Assembly (NCBI RefSeq): GCF_004005475.1
Contig: NZ_RZTZ01000002.1
Location: 310,001 to 374,000, forward strand
DNA from: Niallia taxi
GTDB lineage: Bacteria; Bacillota; Bacilli; Bacillales; Cytobacillaceae
Direction: 5' to 3'
DNA length: 64,000 nt
In this document: piece after piece, positions 36,373-45,454 of the stretch
Numbering within the stretch: position 1 is the stretch's first letter
Layout: every line of letters starts with the position of its first letter
Program-made: the position numbers and the translations under genes
Notes under the pieces: model-generated
The model's input: only the letters and a program-made list of their open reading frames with translations
Databases searched by the model: none
Told to the model about the DNA's origin: nothing

Positions 36373-36729
36373 ATGGAAGAACGTAATTTGCTTTTGACTG
36401 CAGTTAAAGCAGCAGATGATAAACGAGCAGAAAATATAGTAGCATTAAACATGAAAGGAATCTCTTTAGTCTCAGATTATTTCGTGATTTGCCACGGTAA
36501 TTCTGATAAACAGGTGCAGGCAATTGCGAGTGAGATTAAAGATAAATGTGGAGAAATCGGTGTAACAGTCAAGCGTTTGGAAGGATACCAAGAAGCGAAA
36601 TGGATTCTTGTTGACCTTGGAGACATCGTTGTGCACGTCTTCCACCGTGATGAAAGAACATATTACAATTTGGAAAGACTTTGGGGAGATGCACCAGTTG
36701 AAAATATCCAAAGTGTGATTGAGCAATGA
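36373..36729 (+). CDS. rsfS: Ribosomal silencing factor RsfS
   Basis: A 118-residue protein with the family core GISLVSDYFVICHGNSDKQV near residue 28 and WILVDLGDIVVHVFH near 77. RsfS binds ribosomal protein uL14 and stops subunit joining in starved cells. ATG directly after yqeK, with CGGAGG inside the yqeK end. Its last four bases overlap the yqeM start (ATGA). Confidence 0.96.
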   Translation: MEERNLLLTAVKAADDKRAENIVALNMKGISLVSDYFVICHGNSDKQVQAIASEIKDKCGEIGVTVKRLEGYQEAKWILVDLGDIVVHVFHRDERTYYNLERLWGDAPVENIQSVIEQ

Positions 36730-37469
36730 GTTACCAGCAATTCGCTTATCTATATGACAGATTGATGGATGATGTTCCATATGATAAGTGGGTGGAGCTC
36801 CTATTAGCAGCGAAGCAGGAGTACAACATAAAGGGCGACAATCTCCTTGATTTAGCCTGTGGTACTGGTGAGCTGTCCGTTAGGCTGGCTCAAAAGGGGT
36901 TTGCTGTAACAGGTGCAGATATTTCTTCTGATATGCTGAGTGTTGCTCAAAACAAAGCGGCAGAACATAATCTTTCTGTGTTTTTTATGGAGCAGGACAT
37001 GTCAGAGCTTGAGGATTTACCATTATTTGATTTCATCGGTATCTTTTGTGATTCATTAAATTACCTGCAGACAGAAGAACAGGTTGTGAACACATTTAAG
37101 GGCGTATATGAGCACTTAGATGATGGCGGATTATTTATGTTTGACGTTCATTCCTTATATAAGATGAACCATCTTTTCCATAATCAGACGTATGCACTGA
37201 ATGATGAAGATGTCAGTCTTATTTGGCTCTGCTATGAAGGAGAACATCCTAACAGTGTCGAGCATGATTTATCGTTCTTCCATTTGGATGAGTCTACACA
37301 GCAATATAACCGTTATGATGAATTGCATTTTCAACGAACCTTTTCAATAGAGCAATACAGCAGTTGGCTTAAATCCGCCGGTTTTTCTATTCAGAAAGTT
37401 ACCGCGGATTTTCAGAATGGCGAAATAAAAGAGGACGCAGAGAGAATCTTTTTTTACTGCAAGAAATAA
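36726..37469 (+). CDS. yqeM: Class I SAM-dependent methyltransferase YqeM
   Basis: A 247-residue methyltransferase with SAM motif LLDLACGTGELSVRLAQKG near residue 38 and GADISSDMLSVAQNKA near 60. It is always next to rsfS in Bacillus. The substrate is not known to me. Start overlaps the rsfS stop as ATGA. It ends the yqeG-yqeM operon at a strong terminator. Confidence 0.93.
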   Translation: MSYQQFAYLYDRLMDDVPYDKWVELLLAAKQEYNIKGDNLLDLACGTGELSVRLAQKGFAVTGADISSDMLSVAQNKAAEHNLSVFFMEQDMSELEDLPLFDFIGIFCDSLNYLQTEEQVVNTFKGVYEHLDDGGLFMFDVHSLYKMNHLFHNQTYALNDEDVSLIWLCYEGEHPNSVEHDLSFFHLDESTQQYNRYDELHFQRTFSIEQYSSWLKSAGFSIQKVTADFQNGEIKEDAERIFFYCKK

Positions 37470-37477
37470 CTAAAGAA

Positions 37478-37504
37478 ACACACCTTTTTTGAGGTGTGTT
37501 TTTT
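37478..37504 (+). terminator. Rho-independent terminator of the yqeG-yqeM operon
   Basis: AACACACCT and AGGTGTGTT pair around TTTTG, followed by TTTT. Nine pairs with a short loop. Confidence 0.88.
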
Positions 37505-37604
37505 ATGTACAATTTTTGTGGAAAAGCTTGTTAGAACTAGAAAAAACAAACTTAATAAGCAGGAATTTTCTTTTACATCGCGAATGGTATAATAGCAGAA
37601 ATCC

Positions 37605-38438
37605 CTAAATGTTTTTATGTATAACTAGGGAATTTTTGACTAACTGTAAATCCTCTTCAAATTTATGCTGTGTTGCTTGAAACAGTTGATTGAATGTATC
37701 ACCAATGTTCTTTTCCAATACGTTAATGCCTTCTCCTGTGACCCCGCCTTTTACACTAACCTTTTCTTGCAGTGTCGGTAATGTGTAATAACCCTTTTCT
37801 AACAGCTGCCCTAGCCCTATCAGCATCTCACTTGCCAGCTTAGTGGCCGTGTCGGCATCAATTTCCGTTTCCTCAACAGCACCATCAATAAAGCGCTGTG
37901 TCAAATAGCTGAAAAATGCAGGTCCGCAGCTGACGATATCTGACGCCACTCTTGTAATGTTATCAGCAATCTCAGTCGGTGTAGAGAAATTATTAAACAG
38001 TGTACTTAGTGCTTGCTTCCATTCTTGTGTACAGTTGCTTCCATAAGAAAATAATGCTACCCCGCATAGTGCTCTATTTGTGATGCTCGGGATAATTCGA
38101 GCGACAGAGCATGACACGGCATTCTCTAGCTGCTCTGTATTAATGGGGCTTGTAATGGACACAACACATTTGTCTGCCGAAAGATATGGAGCGATGTCAG
38201 AAGCTACACTAAAGACATCATGCGGCTTTACACACAAAAAAATAAGATCAGCATTTTGCGCAACTTTCTTGGCTGTTTTTAAAACAGTAACTGCCGGATA
38301 TATCTCCTTAATTTGAATTGCTTTTGCCAGCGTACGATTTTGGATTAGTAAGTCAGCAGGAGAAATAGCCTTACTTTCAAGCAATGCCTCTATAAGAATT
38401 TTCCCCATATTGCCTGTTCCAATCATTCCTATTTTCAC
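37605..38438 (-). CDS. comER: Pyrroline-5-carboxylate reductase-like protein ComER
   Basis: A 277-residue ProC-family protein with the Rossmann start MKIGMIGTGNMGKILIEALL and LIFLCVKPHDVFSVA near 69. It is divergent from comEA as in B. subtilis. Biochemical activity is unproven; reports in Bacillus link it to biofilm and sporulation signalling rather than proline synthesis. The start is GTG; AGGGGGGAA lies about 9 bases upstream on the minus strand. Confidence 0.92.
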   Translation of the reverse strand: MKIGMIGTGNMGKILIEALLESKAISPADLLIQNRTLAKAIQIKEIYPAVTVLKTAKKVAQNADLIFLCVKPHDVFSVASDIAPYLSADKCVVSITSPINTEQLENAVSCSVARIIPSITNRALCGVALFSYGSNCTQEWKQALSTLFNNFSTPTEIADNITRVASDIVSCGPAFFSYLTQRFIDGAVEETEIDADTATKLASEMLIGLGQLLEKGYYTLPTLQEKVSVKGGVTGEGINVLEKNIGDTFNQLFQATQHKFEEDLQLVKNSLVIHKNI

Positions 38439-38468
38439 GGTTTATTTCCCCCCTATAATGAGCGGTTT

Positions 38469-38486
38469 CTCATATAACGATATGAG
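38469..38486. promoter_or_regulatory. Inverted repeat between comER and comEA
   Basis: CTCATAT and ATATGAG flank AACG in the 88-base divergent gap. It could be a small operator; no ComK box (AAAA-N5-TTTT pairs) was found here. Confidence 0.3.
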
Positions 38487-38526
38487 TGTTTAACATGGAT
38501 TATACCTAGAAAGGAAGAATACTGAC

Positions 38527-39120
38527 ATGAAATGGCTTTCAGAAAAAAGACTTATTATATTGCTTTGCACGGCATTTGCTGTATTTATTGGGTATCACTT
38601 TGTTTCTAAAGCGAATGAGGCTGAAGCAGGAATAGAGCTGGGAGAGCTGACTGATGCTGCTGGCATGGAGAAAGCACAAGCAATACAAGAGCCAGATATC
38701 TATGTCGATGTGAAAGGAGCTGTTAAGGCTCCCGGCTTGTATGAAGCAAAACAAGGAGAACGGGTCATGGATATAATTGAAAGGGCGAATGGATTCACAA
38801 ACGAAGCTGACGAAAATGCGATCAATCTCGCAGAAAGAGTGGAAGATGAGATGATTGTTTATATTCCAAAGCTGGGTGAGGAGTCGAAAAGTGTTAATGG
38901 TGGTGCAGGACAGAATGGGGATGCAGCCCTTGTAAACATTAATGAAGCTGACAGCAGTCAATTGCTTACATTGCCTGGAATAGGTGAAGCTAAAGCATCT
39001 GCGATAATGGAATACAGAGAACAAAATGGCGGGTTTAAGGACGCGGCTGAATTAAAGGAAATAAGCGGGATTGGCGAAAAAACCTTTGAAAAGTTAAAGG
39101 AGCTCATCACAGTAAAGTAG
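38527..39120 (+). CDS. comEA: Competence DNA receptor ComEA
   Basis: A 197-residue protein with one N-terminal membrane helix (about residues 8-24), an SLBB-type domain (IYVDVKGAVKAPGLYE near 58) and C-terminal helix-hairpin-helix motifs (LPGIGEAKASAIMEYREQ near 150, ISGIGEKTFEKL near 180). It binds double-stranded DNA outside the membrane during transformation. ATG with AGAAAGGAAG upstream. First gene of the comE operon. Confidence 0.96.
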   Translation: MKWLSEKRLIILLCTAFAVFIGYHFVSKANEAEAGIELGELTDAAGMEKAQAIQEPDIYVDVKGAVKAPGLYEAKQGERVMDIIERANGFTNEADENAINLAERVEDEMIVYIPKLGEESKSVNGGAGQNGDAALVNINEADSSQLLTLPGIGEAKASAIMEYREQNGGFKDAAELKEISGIGEKTFEKLKELITVK

Positions 39121-39209
39121 CGTTTTTAATGTCAAATTGACGTAGAGATTTCTTGCATATAAACTAAGGATAGTTTTTTAAGATCATTTTTTAGGAGTGG
39201 CTGAAAATA

Positions 39210-39797
39210 ATGGAAAGATTATCTTGGAATGAATATTTTATGGCACAAAGTGAATTACTTGCATTGAGAAGTACATGTACTAGACTTGCTGTCGGTGCAA
39301 CAATTGTCAGGGATAAAAGAATCATAGCAGGAGGCTACAATGGCAGTATAGCTGGTGGGGTACACTGTATGGATGAAGGCTGTTACGTAATTGATCATCA
39401 TTGTGTCCGCACGATTCATGCAGAAATGAATGCCATCCTGCAATGTGCTAAGTTTGGTGTGGCAACAGCATCTGCAGATATTTATGTGACTCATTTTCCA
39501 TGCCTGCAATGCTGTAAGGCGATTGTACAGGCCGGTATTAAGACAGTATATTATGAACATGATTATAAAAACCATCCATATGCGATTGAGCTTTTTGAAC
39601 AGGCCAAGGTACATGTTGAAAAGGTAGAAAAACAACAGGTTATTTTCGATAATAATAAAACGGAAAAGAAGCTATTTGTTGAGACGTTGTTAAGTCAGCT
39701 GAAAGATAGCAGGGAGGACATGGAGGGGATAGAGGAATTAGAAAAGCAAGCAGAAGAGCTGTTTTCCATTATCCCTACAGAAACTTCTTCAGTATAA
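39210..39797 (+). CDS. comEB: dCMP deaminase family protein ComEB
   Basis: A 195-residue zinc deaminase with THHAE-type site TIHAEMNAILQCA near residue 69 and PCLQCC near 96. It converts dCMP to dUMP; in B. subtilis ComEB is not required for DNA uptake despite its location, although it has been implicated in placing the uptake machinery. ATG follows TAGGAGTGG. Its last bases form the 5' arm of a hairpin before comEC. Confidence 0.95.
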   Translation: MERLSWNEYFMAQSELLALRSTCTRLAVGATIVRDKRIIAGGYNGSIAGGVHCMDEGCYVIDHHCVRTIHAEMNAILQCAKFGVATASADIYVTHFPCLQCCKAIVQAGIKTVYYEHDYKNHPYAIELFEQAKVHVEKVEKQQVIFDNNKTEKKLFVETLLSQLKDSREDMEGIEELEKQAEELFSIIPTETSSV

Positions 39798-39810
39798 GGA
39801 AGAAGTTTCT
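39779..39810 (+). promoter_or_regulatory. Perfect hairpin at the comEB/comEC junction
   Basis: AGAAACTTCTTC and GAAGAAGTTTCT form a perfect 12-pair stem; the 8-base loop holds the comEB stop codon. No T-run follows, so it is not a standard terminator. The only purine-rich ribosome-site candidate for comEC (GGAAGAAG) lies inside the 3' arm. Confidence 0.6.
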
Positions 39811-39821
39811 CTCTAATTAAC

Positions 39822-42151
39822 ATGAGCAGACAATATAATAACCTCCTCTATTTTGCTATAGCTTCGCTTCTGGCAACCCTCTCTGCCTTAACTTTGTTTC
39901 TCCCTTTTGCGGCAATTTTTATCATGCTGGCCAGTTGGCTCATTACTGTGAAAAGATGGTCATATCCAGCTGTTTTATTGCTGTTATTCCTTTTTGCAGT
40001 CTTTTTTTATAGAGTCCAAATAGATCAAAAAACCAATGTTACCGGTTTGAATGAAACTCAATCAACCTTTTCTTTGACCATACAGGAAGTACCGAAAATA
40101 GATGGAAACAAGTGGACAGTCACTGCCGAAGGCACTGCAACAGGTGAAAAACTTTTACTTCAATATAAATTACGTACACCTTCAGAAAAACAGCATATTC
40201 TCAAACAGCCCTTTCTTGGACAAATATGTACAATTACAGGAAAACTGATAAAGCCTGCAGCAGCTGCCAATGAAGGTATGTTTGATTACAAAGGCTATTT
40301 GACAGGAAAGTCGATCCATTGGCTGCTGGAAGTAGATAGAAAAGGCTTTTCCTCGTGCGAAAAATCAAATTTTCATCCACTATACTTCATTCTAATGCTA
40401 AGAGAGAAAGGCAGCAGCTGGATTAACACTGTATTTACCGAACAAACTGCTCCAGTTGCGATTGCGTTATTGTTTGGAGACAGAGATTATATGGGTGGTG
40501 ATATTCAGTCGGCATACCAAAAAATAGGGATAGTTCATTTGTTAGCCATTTCTGGGTCACATGTTATCCTTTTAATAGGGATGTCCTATTACGGCTTACT
40601 GCGAATAGGTGTGACGAGACAAAGGGGCATTACAATATTATTGGTTTTTTTGCCTGCTTACACCATCCTGACAGGATTAAGTCCCTCTGTCATCAGAGCT
40701 GTTTCGACAGCCATGCTAGTCCTTATCCAAAAAAGGTGGCAGCGAACAGATTACTCCTCGATTGATTTATTGAGCATCGCTTTTGTTATTTATTTGTTTA
40801 TAAATCCGAGAATTGTCTATGACATTGGCTTTCAGCTGTCCTTTGTTGTCAGTCTGTTTTTATTGCTTAGCACCACTATCTTTGAGCAAACAGAAAAAAA
40901 ATCATGGAAAATATATGTACTCACTGCCTATTTTTGTGAATTGTCTGTATTGCCTTTCCTGTTGAGTTATTTCCATGAGTTGCCTGTATTATCCCTTCTT
41001 GCAAACCTTGTATATATCCCCTTTTATTCTGTGCTTCTTCCATACTGTATATTAGTGTTCCTTCTATCGATGCTTTTTGTAAATATGACCCCACTGCTTC
41101 TTTATCCACTTGATAAACTTTGCTTGTTGTCTGACTGGCTTGCTTTAACAGCTGCAAAACTTCCGCATGTTACAATGATTTTTGGAAAACCAGACAAGCT
41201 GGAGCTGCTTCTGTATATTCTGCTTATTCCGTTATTTTTCTACTTGTATGAGGCATTTCCTGATAAGAGAAAAAGGTTATTTCTTATCCCGTTAAGCCTC
41301 CTTCTTTTTCAGCATGCAGGAAATATATGGAGCCCGTACGGAGAAGTTGCTTTTATTAATGTCGGGCAAGGGGACAGTGTATTGATTCACGAGCCATTTA
41401 ACCAAGGAACATATCTTATTGATACAGGAGGCACAGTTACCTTTCAAGAAGAGGAATGGACGAAAAGAGACGATCGATACGAGGTTGGTGAAGACACGCT
41501 AGTTCCTTACTTAAAAAGTAAAGGAATTTCAAAAATTGAAAAACTAATTCTTACACATGGGGATTTGGATCATGTTGGCGGCAGTGTGGCAGTTATCAAT
41601 AATCTTCAAGTAAAGCAAATTCTTATGGCTAAAACCAAGTTGAAACTAACGGATGAGGGGAAATATGTGAGCTTGCAAAAAAGAAAGGTATTCCTGTCCT
41701 GTTTGTAGAAGCAGGAAACCGCTGGACGAGCCGAGATGTAGGTTTTCAGATTCTTGCCCCAATAGCAGATGCTGATTATAGCAGTGGTGAAAATGATGGA
41801 TCACTTGTCATTTCAGCCAGACTCGGAGGCTTGACTTGGCTGTTTCCAGGTGATATTGAGGAGATAGGGGAAGAAATGCTGCTAAATAAAAAAACAGATT
41901 TAAAGGCTGATATACTGAAGGTTGCTCATCACGGAAGTAAAACCTCCACAACAGATGACTTTATTCAGGCAGTAGATCCAACCGTTGCCATCATTTCAGC
42001 AGGCAAAAACAACATTTACGGGCACCCAAATAAAGGGGTGCTTGAAAGATTGCATGCAAAAAACATAACAGTGTGGAGAACAGACGTGAATGGAACCATT
42101 TCTTTTAAATATTCACAAAAAAAAGGCACCTTTTTTTTGCAGATGCCATAA
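39822..42151 (+). pseudogene. comEC: Competence channel ComEC, split by a single-base frameshift
   Basis: The first frame runs to a stop at 41706; the same protein continues in the -1 frame to 42151, so the whole would be about 776 residues, normal for ComEC. Visible parts are the N-terminal hydrophobic region, the ComEC/Rec2 membrane domain (LLAISGSHVILLIGMSYYGL near residue 240), and a C-terminal metallo-beta-lactamase domain (THGDLDHVGG near 580 in the first frame, VAHHGSKTSTTDD in the second). The shift falls in the A6 run at 41677-41682: adding one A joins LQKKKGIPVLFVEAGNRW. It may be a true mutation, a phase-variable tract, a slippage site or a sequencing error. The ATG lacks a good ribosome site. 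Confidence 0.88.
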
Positions 42152-42178
42152 ACTATATCAAAACCACAGGGAAAATTC

Positions 42179-42350
42179 ATCCGCATAATAGAGAATTCCT
42201 TTTTGAAATATCATACTTAAATTACTTGAATAATCTGCGGATATCCTGGTTTGGTTTTTAGTTTTCACGAGTGTTTGTGTGAAAACACTAATAACAGTGT
42301 ACCGTAGCATATTAAGTATCCTAGGCCTTAATATGCTACGTTCATTATAG
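42179..42350. other. Intergenic hairpins downstream of comEC
   Basis: No gene is supported. Inverted repeats are ATCCGCA/TGCGGAT (42179 and 42236), GTTTTCAC/GTGAAAAC (42261 and 42279) and a perfect 14-pair CGTAGCATATTAAG/CTTAATATGCTACG (42303-42316 and 42327-42340) with a 10-base loop. None has a clean T-run. Confidence 0.5.
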
Positions 42351-42353
42351 ATT

Positions 42354-42468
42354 GAAAGCGGGTTACCTAATAGAGAAATGTAAATGCCTTCTTTGAAAAG
42401 CCACCACCAACGTTTTTCAAAGAGGGCTGGAGCTTTTCTATAAAATGGTTGCCCGCTTTCTAGTTTTT
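42354..42468 (+). ncRNA. Candidate structured RNA: three-tier hairpin with T-run
   Basis: Nested stems stack over about 107 bases: outer GAAAGCGGG/CCCGCTTTC (42354-42362 with 42452-42460, extended by ACC/GGT), middle TAGA-AAA/TTTTCTA (42371-42378 with 42434-42440), inner GCCTTCTTTGAAAA/TTTTCAAAGAGGGC (42386-42399 with 42414-42427, one G-U). The apical 14-base loop is C-rich (CCACCACCAACG). TTTTT follows the outer stem, as in an intrinsic terminator. It sits between comEC and holA. It could be a small RNA or a long terminator hairpin; no promoter was found with confidence. Confidence 0.5.
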
Positions 42469-42583
42469 ATCACTTGTCAAAATGGAAATGCTTCTTTACG
42501 ATATAAGATAGACGAAAAATAGTTGCTTGGCTAGCTGCCTTGCTCCCCTTACTTAGAGGGATATGAACGGAGAGAATAATGTT

Positions 42584-43615
42584 ATGATGCAAGAAATTTG
42601 GAAAAAAATAAAAAGACAGGAATTTGCGCCCGTTTATTTGATGTATGGACAAGAGTCTTTTTTAATAAATGAAACAAAGCAGCTTTTAATTCAAACCGCA
42701 TTAAATCCAGAAGAAGAGGACTTTAACCTATCCACGTATGATTTGGAGGAGGTCAGTATAGAGCTGGCAATTGAGGATGCCGAAACGATTCCGTTTTTTG
42801 GTGATAGAAAGGTTGTCGTCCTGCAAAATCCATTTTTCCTGACAAGTGAGAAAACAAAATCAAAGGTGGAACATGATGTAAAGAGGCTAGAAGCATACTT
42901 AAACGAGCCTTCTCCCTATACGATAATTGTCTTTACGGGAAGCTACGAAAAGCTGGATGAACGGAAAAAAATCACAAAGGAAATGAAAAAGACTGCGGAA
43001 ATTCTCGAAGCAAAGAAATTAAATGAACAAGAATTAAAAAATTGGATGAAGCAAAGAGCCTCCTACAATAAAGTAGAATTAGACAACGATGCTCTCGATT
43101 CCCTTCTTAGTATTGCTGGAACAAACCTGTTTCTTCTGACAAGTGAAGTGGACAAAATGGCGCTTTATGTACAGGATTCAAAACTCATTACGAAGGAAAT
43201 TGTCGAGGAGCTGGCCGCTAAGTCGCTGGAACAGAACATTTTCGCTCTTGTTGAGAAAATAATTAACAAAAGAATTGATGAGGCATTAAGGATTTATTAC
43301 GATCTATTAAAGCAAAATGAAGAGCCATTAAAAATGCTCGCAATCATCACAAACCAATTTCGTCTTATTTATCAAGTGAAGGCACTCTCGAAAACAGGCT
43401 ATGGACAGCAGCAAATCGCGTCTGTTTTAAAGGTCCATCCGTTTCGGGTGAAGCTTGCAGCCGGTCAGGCAAATCGCTTTACAGATGAGGAGCTAACAAG
43501 GTGTATCAGCATGTTCGCTGAGGCTGACTACCAGATGAAGACAAGCGGAATGAACAAGACAATGATCATTGAAATGATTCTTTTTAAATTAGGACAAGCT
43601 AATAGAAACGCATAG
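42584..43615 (+). CDS. holA: DNA polymerase III subunit delta
   Basis: A 343-residue clamp-loader subunit of the AAA+ family, with APVYLMYGQESFLINETKQL near residue 13 and the characteristic QFRLIYQVKALSKTGYGQQQ-type C-terminal segment near 265. It opens the sliding clamp with delta-prime and tau/gamma. The ATG giving MMQEIW is preferred because GGAGAG lies 9 bases upstream and the B. subtilis protein aligns from here; an ATG seven codons earlier is possible. A strong terminator follows. Confidence 0.93.
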   Translation: MMQEIWKKIKRQEFAPVYLMYGQESFLINETKQLLIQTALNPEEEDFNLSTYDLEEVSIELAIEDAETIPFFGDRKVVVLQNPFFLTSEKTKSKVEHDVKRLEAYLNEPSPYTIIVFTGSYEKLDERKKITKEMKKTAEILEAKKLNEQELKNWMKQRASYNKVELDNDALDSLLSIAGTNLFLLTSEVDKMALYVQDSKLITKEIVEELAAKSLEQNIFALVEKIINKRIDEALRIYYDLLKQNEEPLKMLAIITNQFRLIYQVKALSKTGYGQQQIASVLKVHPFRVKLAAGQANRFTDEELTRCISMFAEADYQMKTSGMNKTMIIEMILFKLGQANRNA

Positions 43616-43618
43616 AAA

Positions 43619-43648
43619 AAAACGCTGCCCTTTGGCAGCGTTTTTTTT
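43619..43648. terminator. Terminator between holA and rpsT, probably bidirectional
   Basis: AACGCTGCC and GGCAGCGTT pair around CTTT, followed by seven more T residues on the plus strand and preceded by a run of A that gives T residues on the minus strand. Confidence 0.9.
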
Positions 43649-43698
43649 ATGTACCAATTAAAAAGGCCACCAAATGAATGATAGCCTATTTTAATTAA

Positions 43699-43965
43699 TT
43701 ATGCATTGATCGCGTTTTTTCTCTTAGCTAGACGAGATTTCTTACGAGCAGCAGCATTTTTATGGATAAGACCTTTTGAAGCAGCCTTGTCTAAGTTGCT
43801 AGCAGCTACTACAAAGCTTTCGTTCGCAGCATTAGTATCTTCAGAAGCGATAGCAGCTTCTGCTTTTTTAACAGCAGTACGCATTGCTGATTTAACTGTA
43901 GTGTTTTGAGCGTTACGAGCGTTGCTAGTTTTTACGCGTTTAATAGCAGATTTAATGTTTGGCAT
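43699..43965 (-). CDS. rpsT: 30S ribosomal protein S20
   Basis: An 88-residue, strongly basic, alanine-rich protein beginning [20 protein letters not shown], the standard bS20 sequence. It binds 16S rRNA early in 30S assembly. The ribosome site AGGAGGTGAAC lies directly ahead on the minus strand. It is monocistronic and convergent with holA, the usual Bacillus arrangement. Confidence 0.98.
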   Translation of the reverse strand: MPNIKSAIKRVKTSNARNAQNTTVKSAMRTAVKKAEAAIASEDTNAANESFVVAASNLDKAASKGLIHKNAAARKKSRLAKRKNAINA

Positions 43966-44050
43966 TTACGTTCACCTCCTAAAAAGAAGCATCGAGAATC
44001 ATATATAAACTCGATTTTTACATTCCTAAAAAACTTAAAGAACAAATGAT

Positions 44051-44079
44051 ATTTTATCAAACCGTTTGTAATAATGCAA
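44051..44079 (-). promoter_or_regulatory. Sigma-A promoter of rpsT
   Basis: On the minus strand TTGCAT (44079-44074) and TAAAAT (44056-44051) are 17 bases apart. A hairpin ATCGAG/CTCGAT lies in the leader around 43990-44014, followed on that strand by a T-rich stretch. Confidence 0.6.
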
Positions 44080-44227
44080 TACTCTCCTCTTAATTTGCCC
44101 CGTTAACACGCATTTTTTTATTTAAACATAAGAAAAAGCTGATTAAACTCTTTCTATGCGGTGAATTTTTTTGTCTCAGCAAGGAAAAGATAGAATATAT
44201 CAATTATTCGTGGGAGGGGAATGTAGG

Positions 44228-45349
44228 ATGAGTGAACAGCTTGATTTAAGCATGTATGCCGTCAGAACTGATTTGGCAATTGAAGCAAATGAATTGGCAC
44301 TTAGCCAAAGAGCACATATTCAAACAGAACCGAACCAATCTCAACTTGATGGGGTAATCATAAAGGAAAAAGAAGAGAATGGTATAAAAGTATCTTATGT
44401 CGAAGTAACAGATAAAGGTGAAGAACTTATCGGCAAGAAAAAAGGCAAGTATTTAACATTGGAAGTCATGGGCATTCGCCAGCAGGACAGTAAGCTGCAG
44501 GCGGAGGTTGAAAAACTATTTGCCAAGGAATTCTCTCAATTCCTAGCATCTAATAATATTTCTGCAGATGCCTCCTGCCTTGTAGTAGGTTTAGGTAACT
44601 GGAATGTAACTCCAGATGCGCTTGGCCCGCAAGTTTGTGAAAACATTCTTGTGACAAGACATTTGTTTGAATTGCAGCCCCAGAATGTGGATAAAGGCTA
44701 CAGACCAGTCAGTGCGTTATCACCAGGAGTTATGGGACTGACAGGAATTGAGACGAGTGACATTATTAAAGGCGTTGTGGAAAAAACAAACCCGGATTTT
44801 GTCATTGTAATTGATGCACTAGCATCAAGAAGCATTGATAGAGTTAATTCTACGATCCAAATTTCTGATACAGGTATTCATCCAGGTTCTGGTGTTGGCA
44901 ATAAACGAAAAGAGTTAAGTAAGGAAACATTAGGCAGACCTGTCATTGCAATAGGTGTTCCGACAGTTGTTGATGCTGTGTCGATTACAAGTGATACGAT
45001 CGATTATATTTTGAAGCATTTTGGAAAAGAATTGAAGGAAGGAGACAGGCCTTCTAGGGCTCTAGCTCCCGCCGGTTTAAGCTTTGGAGAAAAAAGAGTG
45101 CTGACAGAAGAGGATTTACCAGAAGAGCATCATCGAAAAACATTTTTAGGCATTATCGGCACACTGCCAGAGGAAGAAAAGCGCAAGCTTATTTTTGAAG
45201 TGCTTTCTCCAATTGGCCACAACTTAATGGTCACTCCAAAGGAAGTGGATGTTTTCATTGAGGATATGTCCAACCTGCTCGCTAATGGTCTGAATGCATC
45301 ACTGCATACTGCTATTAATCAGGAAAACGTCGGATTTAATACACATTAA
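44228..45349 (+). CDS. gpr: GPR endopeptidase (germination protease), precursor
   Basis: A 373-residue peptidase of family A25. The N-terminal pro-region ([15 protein letters not shown]) is followed by LAIEANEL, which fits the self-cleavage region, and the core has [20 protein letters not shown] near 200 and [19 protein letters not shown] near 220. It degrades small acid-soluble spore proteins at germination. The ATG was chosen by alignment with known GPR N-termini and GGGAGGGGAA upstream; an in-frame TTG 57 bases earlier would add an unusual extension. spoIIP follows. Confidence 0.95.
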   Translation: MSEQLDLSMYAVRTDLAIEANELALSQRAHIQTEPNQSQLDGVIIKEKEENGIKVSYVEVTDKGEELIGKKKGKYLTLEVMGIRQQDSKLQAEVEKLFAKEFSQFLASNNISADASCLVVGLGNWNVTPDALGPQVCENILVTRHLFELQPQNVDKGYRPVSALSPGVMGLTGIETSDIIKGVVEKTNPDFVIVIDALASRSIDRVNSTIQISDTGIHPGSGVGNKRKELSKETLGRPVIAIGVPTVVDAVSITSDTIDYILKHFGKELKEGDRPSRALAPAGLSFGEKRVLTEEDLPEEHHRKTFLGIIGTLPEEEKRKLIFEVLSPIGHNLMVTPKEVDVFIEDMSNLLANGLNASLHTAINQENVGFNTH

Positions 45350-45404
45350 TTTATACACCGTCAGAAAAAGAATCTAGCATTTTGAAAAAAAATAATAGTT
45401 CTAT

Positions 45405-45448
45405 CTCTCCTAGCATTTACATAGTAATTAATAGACTTGCTAGGAGAG
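45405..45448 (+). promoter_or_regulatory. Inverted repeat covering the spoIIP ribosome site
   Basis: CTCTCCTAGCA (45405-45415) and TGCTAGGAGAG (45438-45448) are exact complements. The 3' arm is the spoIIP Shine-Dalgarno region. Between the arms lies ACATAGTAAT (45419-45428), also found upstream of sigK and similar to a sigma-E -10 region. RNA begun at that site would lack the 5' arm, while read-through RNA from gpr would carry the closed hairpin. Confidence 0.6.
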
Positions 45449-45454
45449 GTGAAC

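Noticed and set aside
42447-42524. 25-codon frame starting MVARFLVF after the large hairpin
   Set aside because: No ribosome site, and its start lies within the hairpin stem.
44171-44227. In-frame N-terminal extension of gpr from a TTG
   Set aside because: Family alignment and GGGAGGGGAA place the start at the later ATG; the extension has no counterpart in GPR proteins that I know.
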